Positions 62,505-64,000 of a stretch of DNA of 64,000 nt are shown here, piece by piece. The stretch is from Sphingobium arseniciresistens (GTDB taxonomy: Bacteria; Pseudomonadota; Alphaproteobacteria; Sphingomonadales; Sphingomonadaceae): contig JARFNK010000002.1 in NCBI GenBank assembly GCA_029167225.1, positions 410,860 through 474,859 of the forward strand. The letters run 5' to 3'. Position 1 is the stretch's first letter. The number at the start of each line of letters is the position of its first letter. Made by a program: the position numbers and the translations under genes. The notes beneath the pieces are model-generated. The model was not told where the DNA came from, searched no databases, and was given only the letters and a program-made list of their open reading frames with translations.

Positions 62505-62619
62505 GGTAGCGGAATGCGCCATGTCGGTGACGGAGCGGTGGGCGCGGCACGCGAAAATCCGCCCCGCGGTCTTCGGGCAGGTTTCGATTTGACAATATGT
62601 TGATGCGGAGGTTGGTGGG

Positions 62620-63519
62620 ATGCTCATCCGTCATCTTTCCTATTTTGTCACTCTGGCGAGGGAGCGACATTTCGCGCGCGCTGCGGACGCGTGCCACGTC
62701 GCTCAGCCCACCCTATCGGCAGCCATCCGCAAGCTGGAAGAAGATATGGGAGCCCCGCTCGTCGAGCGGGGCCGTCGCTTCATTGGGCTCACCCCAGAGG
62801 GCGAAAAATTGCTGACATGGGGAAGGCAGATCCTCATCGACTATCAAAGCCTGCGCGAGACTCTTTCCGGGAAGGGGCTGGTCGGGGAAATGCGTCTCGG
62901 CGTCATTCCCGCCGCGCTCCCGGCGGTGGCTTTCCTGACCGAGCGTATTTGTGCCGCCAACCCCGGCGCGACGATCGATATCCGCTTCATCGAGCCGCGG
63001 GCCATTGCCAAAGGCCTCGACGCATTCGAGCTGGACGGCGGGATCACCTATCTCGAAAACCAGCCTGCTGCCAATGTCGAGTGCATTCCGCTTTATGCCG
63101 AGCGATATAAGTTCGTCGTCAACCGTAGCCATCCACTCGCCGCGCGCCGGAGCATCAGCTGGCACGAAGCCGCGGGTGAGCGGCTATGCCTTCTCAGCCA
63201 TGATATGCAGGATCGCCGCGTTATTGACCGGCTGGCGACCTCGATCGGTCTCGCCGTCAGTCCCGTGGTGGTCTCCAATTCCTTCCTGGCCGTCTTCGCG
63301 CACCTGCGCCAGGGCGGATGGGCGAGCATCATGCCTTTCAGCTTCTTCCATGTGTTGAGGCTTGAGCCGGACCTTGTCGCCGTCGATTTGGTCGAGCCCG
63401 TGCATATGGAGACCATCGGGCTGATCATCTCCGGGCGTGCGCCGCGTTCGCCAATGACCGCCGCGCTTGTCGGCGCTGCGCTCGAGACGGACATCGATGC
63501 AGCATTTGCCAATCTCTAG
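62620..63519 (+). CDS. LysR-family transcriptional regulator
   Basis: This 299-aa regulator has the N-terminal winged HTH (IRHLSYFVTLARERHFARAA, then QPTLSAAIRKLEEDMG and LVERGRRFIGLTPEG) and a C-terminal substrate-binding domain beginning EMRLGVIPAALPAVAF. It could control the adjacent LLM gene or the whole locus, but no LysR box (T-N11-A) stands out. It is 115 bases downstream of the second LLM gene on the same strand. Confidence 0.92.
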   Translation: MLIRHLSYFVTLARERHFARAADACHVAQPTLSAAIRKLEEDMGAPLVERGRRFIGLTPEGEKLLTWGRQILIDYQSLRETLSGKGLVGEMRLGVIPAALPAVAFLTERICAANPGATIDIRFIEPRAIAKGLDAFELDGGITYLENQPAANVECIPLYAERYKFVVNRSHPLAARRSISWHEAAGERLCLLSHDMQDRRVIDRLATSIGLAVSPVVVSNSFLAVFAHLRQGGWASIMPFSFFHVLRLEPDLVAVDLVEPVHMETIGLIISGRAPRSPMTAALVGAALETDIDAAFANL

Positions 63520-63690
63520 GATCCGTGAGGCGTTTGCAGCCGGGGCAAGTTTGCGAGGGAATACCGGCATGGGAACCGCCGGACCCGTCATGACAAAATG
63601 CGATGCTTTCCGGGGTGGATTGGCCAGTTTGCCGGAGCGGGGGTTCAGCGTTGTAAGAAAAAATGGCTGATGTCACATCATGGTCATTTT
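63520..63690. other. Spacer between LysR gene and rRNA promoter
   Basis: About 170 bases in which no gene is recognised. No terminator for the LysR gene stands out. Confidence 0.35.
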
Positions 63691-63695
63691 TCCGC

Positions 63696-63724
63696 TTGAC
63701 CGAATCCATCGACCCTCCTAAATG
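63696..63724 (+). promoter_or_regulatory. Candidate rRNA operon promoter
   Basis: TTGACC (-35) and TAAATG (-10) are separated by 17 bases. It lies about 125 bases upstream of a boxA-type antitermination site, the arrangement of rrn promoters. Confidence 0.65.
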
Positions 63725-63734
63725 CCGGCCTCCC

Positions 63735-64000
63735 AGACGGGGCGCTGCTGAAAAGCGACGCTTCGGACGGCCACCAATAAAGGGTCGGACAGATATTCCC
63801 CGGTAGCGATAGCGGGTAGAAAATTTGTCTTCACCGACATTTGGTATGGCTCTTTGACATTGTAGGTTAGATGAAGGGACATGTGGGCGGCGGCTCCGGG
63901 TTCTACGGTTTTTAAGGCGTAGGTACTCGTAGTAAATCAAGCCGTTCCTATATGTCTCAATACATATCCACAGTAATATGTAATGTGCAGGAATGGCTCC
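63735..64000 (+). ncRNA. rRNA operon leader with boxA; 16S gene expected past window edge
   Basis: The segment contains the boxA-like TGGCTCTTTGACA (63847-63859), followed by AAGGGACATGTGGGCGGCGG-type sequence as seen in sphingomonad 16S leaders. The window ends before any 16S rRNA sequence. The transcription start is taken about 10 bases after the -10 box. The identification rests on the boxA, promoter and remembered leader sequences. Confidence 0.6.

Overview
The window looks like chromosomal DNA of a sphingomonad-type alphaproteobacterium (Sphingobium, Novosphingobium or Sphingomonas-like). The evidence is GC-rich coding sequence, three large TonB-dependent receptors, a UrcA-family protein, a fused ThiS-ThiG, a glnB-glnA pair behind a sigma-54-like promoter, and an alphaproteobacterial rRNA leader at the right edge. 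The genus is inferred, not proven. No insertion sequence, integrase or CRISPR array was seen.

Region 1 (1-24.7 kb) is mostly housekeeping: a LacI regulator, an fdhD/YdeP-type molybdoenzyme pair, a GH127 glycosidase, aroQ-accB-accC-arsC, thiSG, a MarR-like regulator, a CsbD-like protein, and a CoA-transferase operon with an acid phosphatase between its two subunits. It continues with a glutathione-dependent formaldehyde module (adhC, VOC protein, purU, fghA), a metallophosphatase, glnB-glnA, map, a Gfa-family protein, a CinA-type domain protein and a UrcA protein.

Region 2 (25-38.8 kb) holds two tandem TonB-dependent receptors, a GNAT protein, a TauE/SafE permease, a Tat-exported aminotransferase, tRNA-Pro(TGG), a MarR regulator, a TPR-sulfotransferase and a third TonB-dependent receptor.

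Region 3 (38.8-63.5 kb) is the most interesting part: an accessory catabolic locus. Its core encodes a NicC-like hydroxypyridine monooxygenase, a NicX-type 2,5-dihydroxypyridine dioxygenase with all four iron ligands at the family positions, and a maleamate-amidase-like isochorismatase-fold hydrolase. Around this core are two NtaA/DszA-type flavin-dependent (LLM) monooxygenases, a flavin reductase, a RibBA-like protein that has lost key residues in both domains, a PotABCD-like ABC importer, an isocitrate-lyase-family lyase, a 3-hydroxyacyl-CoA-dehydrogenase-like enzyme, an HpsN/HisD-like dehydrogenase with an SDR, three alpha/beta hydrolases (one CocE-like), and LacI and LysR regulators. A recurring 13-base element (GTATACATT followed by CTAT or GAAT, with variants) lies upstream of most transcription units here, and also upstream of the third TonB receptor and the MarR gene. 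This suggests one dispersed regulon. The simplest reading is a system that imports an N-heterocyclic compound, opens or trims it with reduced-flavin monooxygenases, and funnels it through 2,5-dihydroxypyridine. The actual substrate cannot be read from sequence.

The right edge (63.7-64.0 kb) carries an rRNA-type promoter and a boxA antitermination site, so a 16S rRNA gene probably begins just outside the window.
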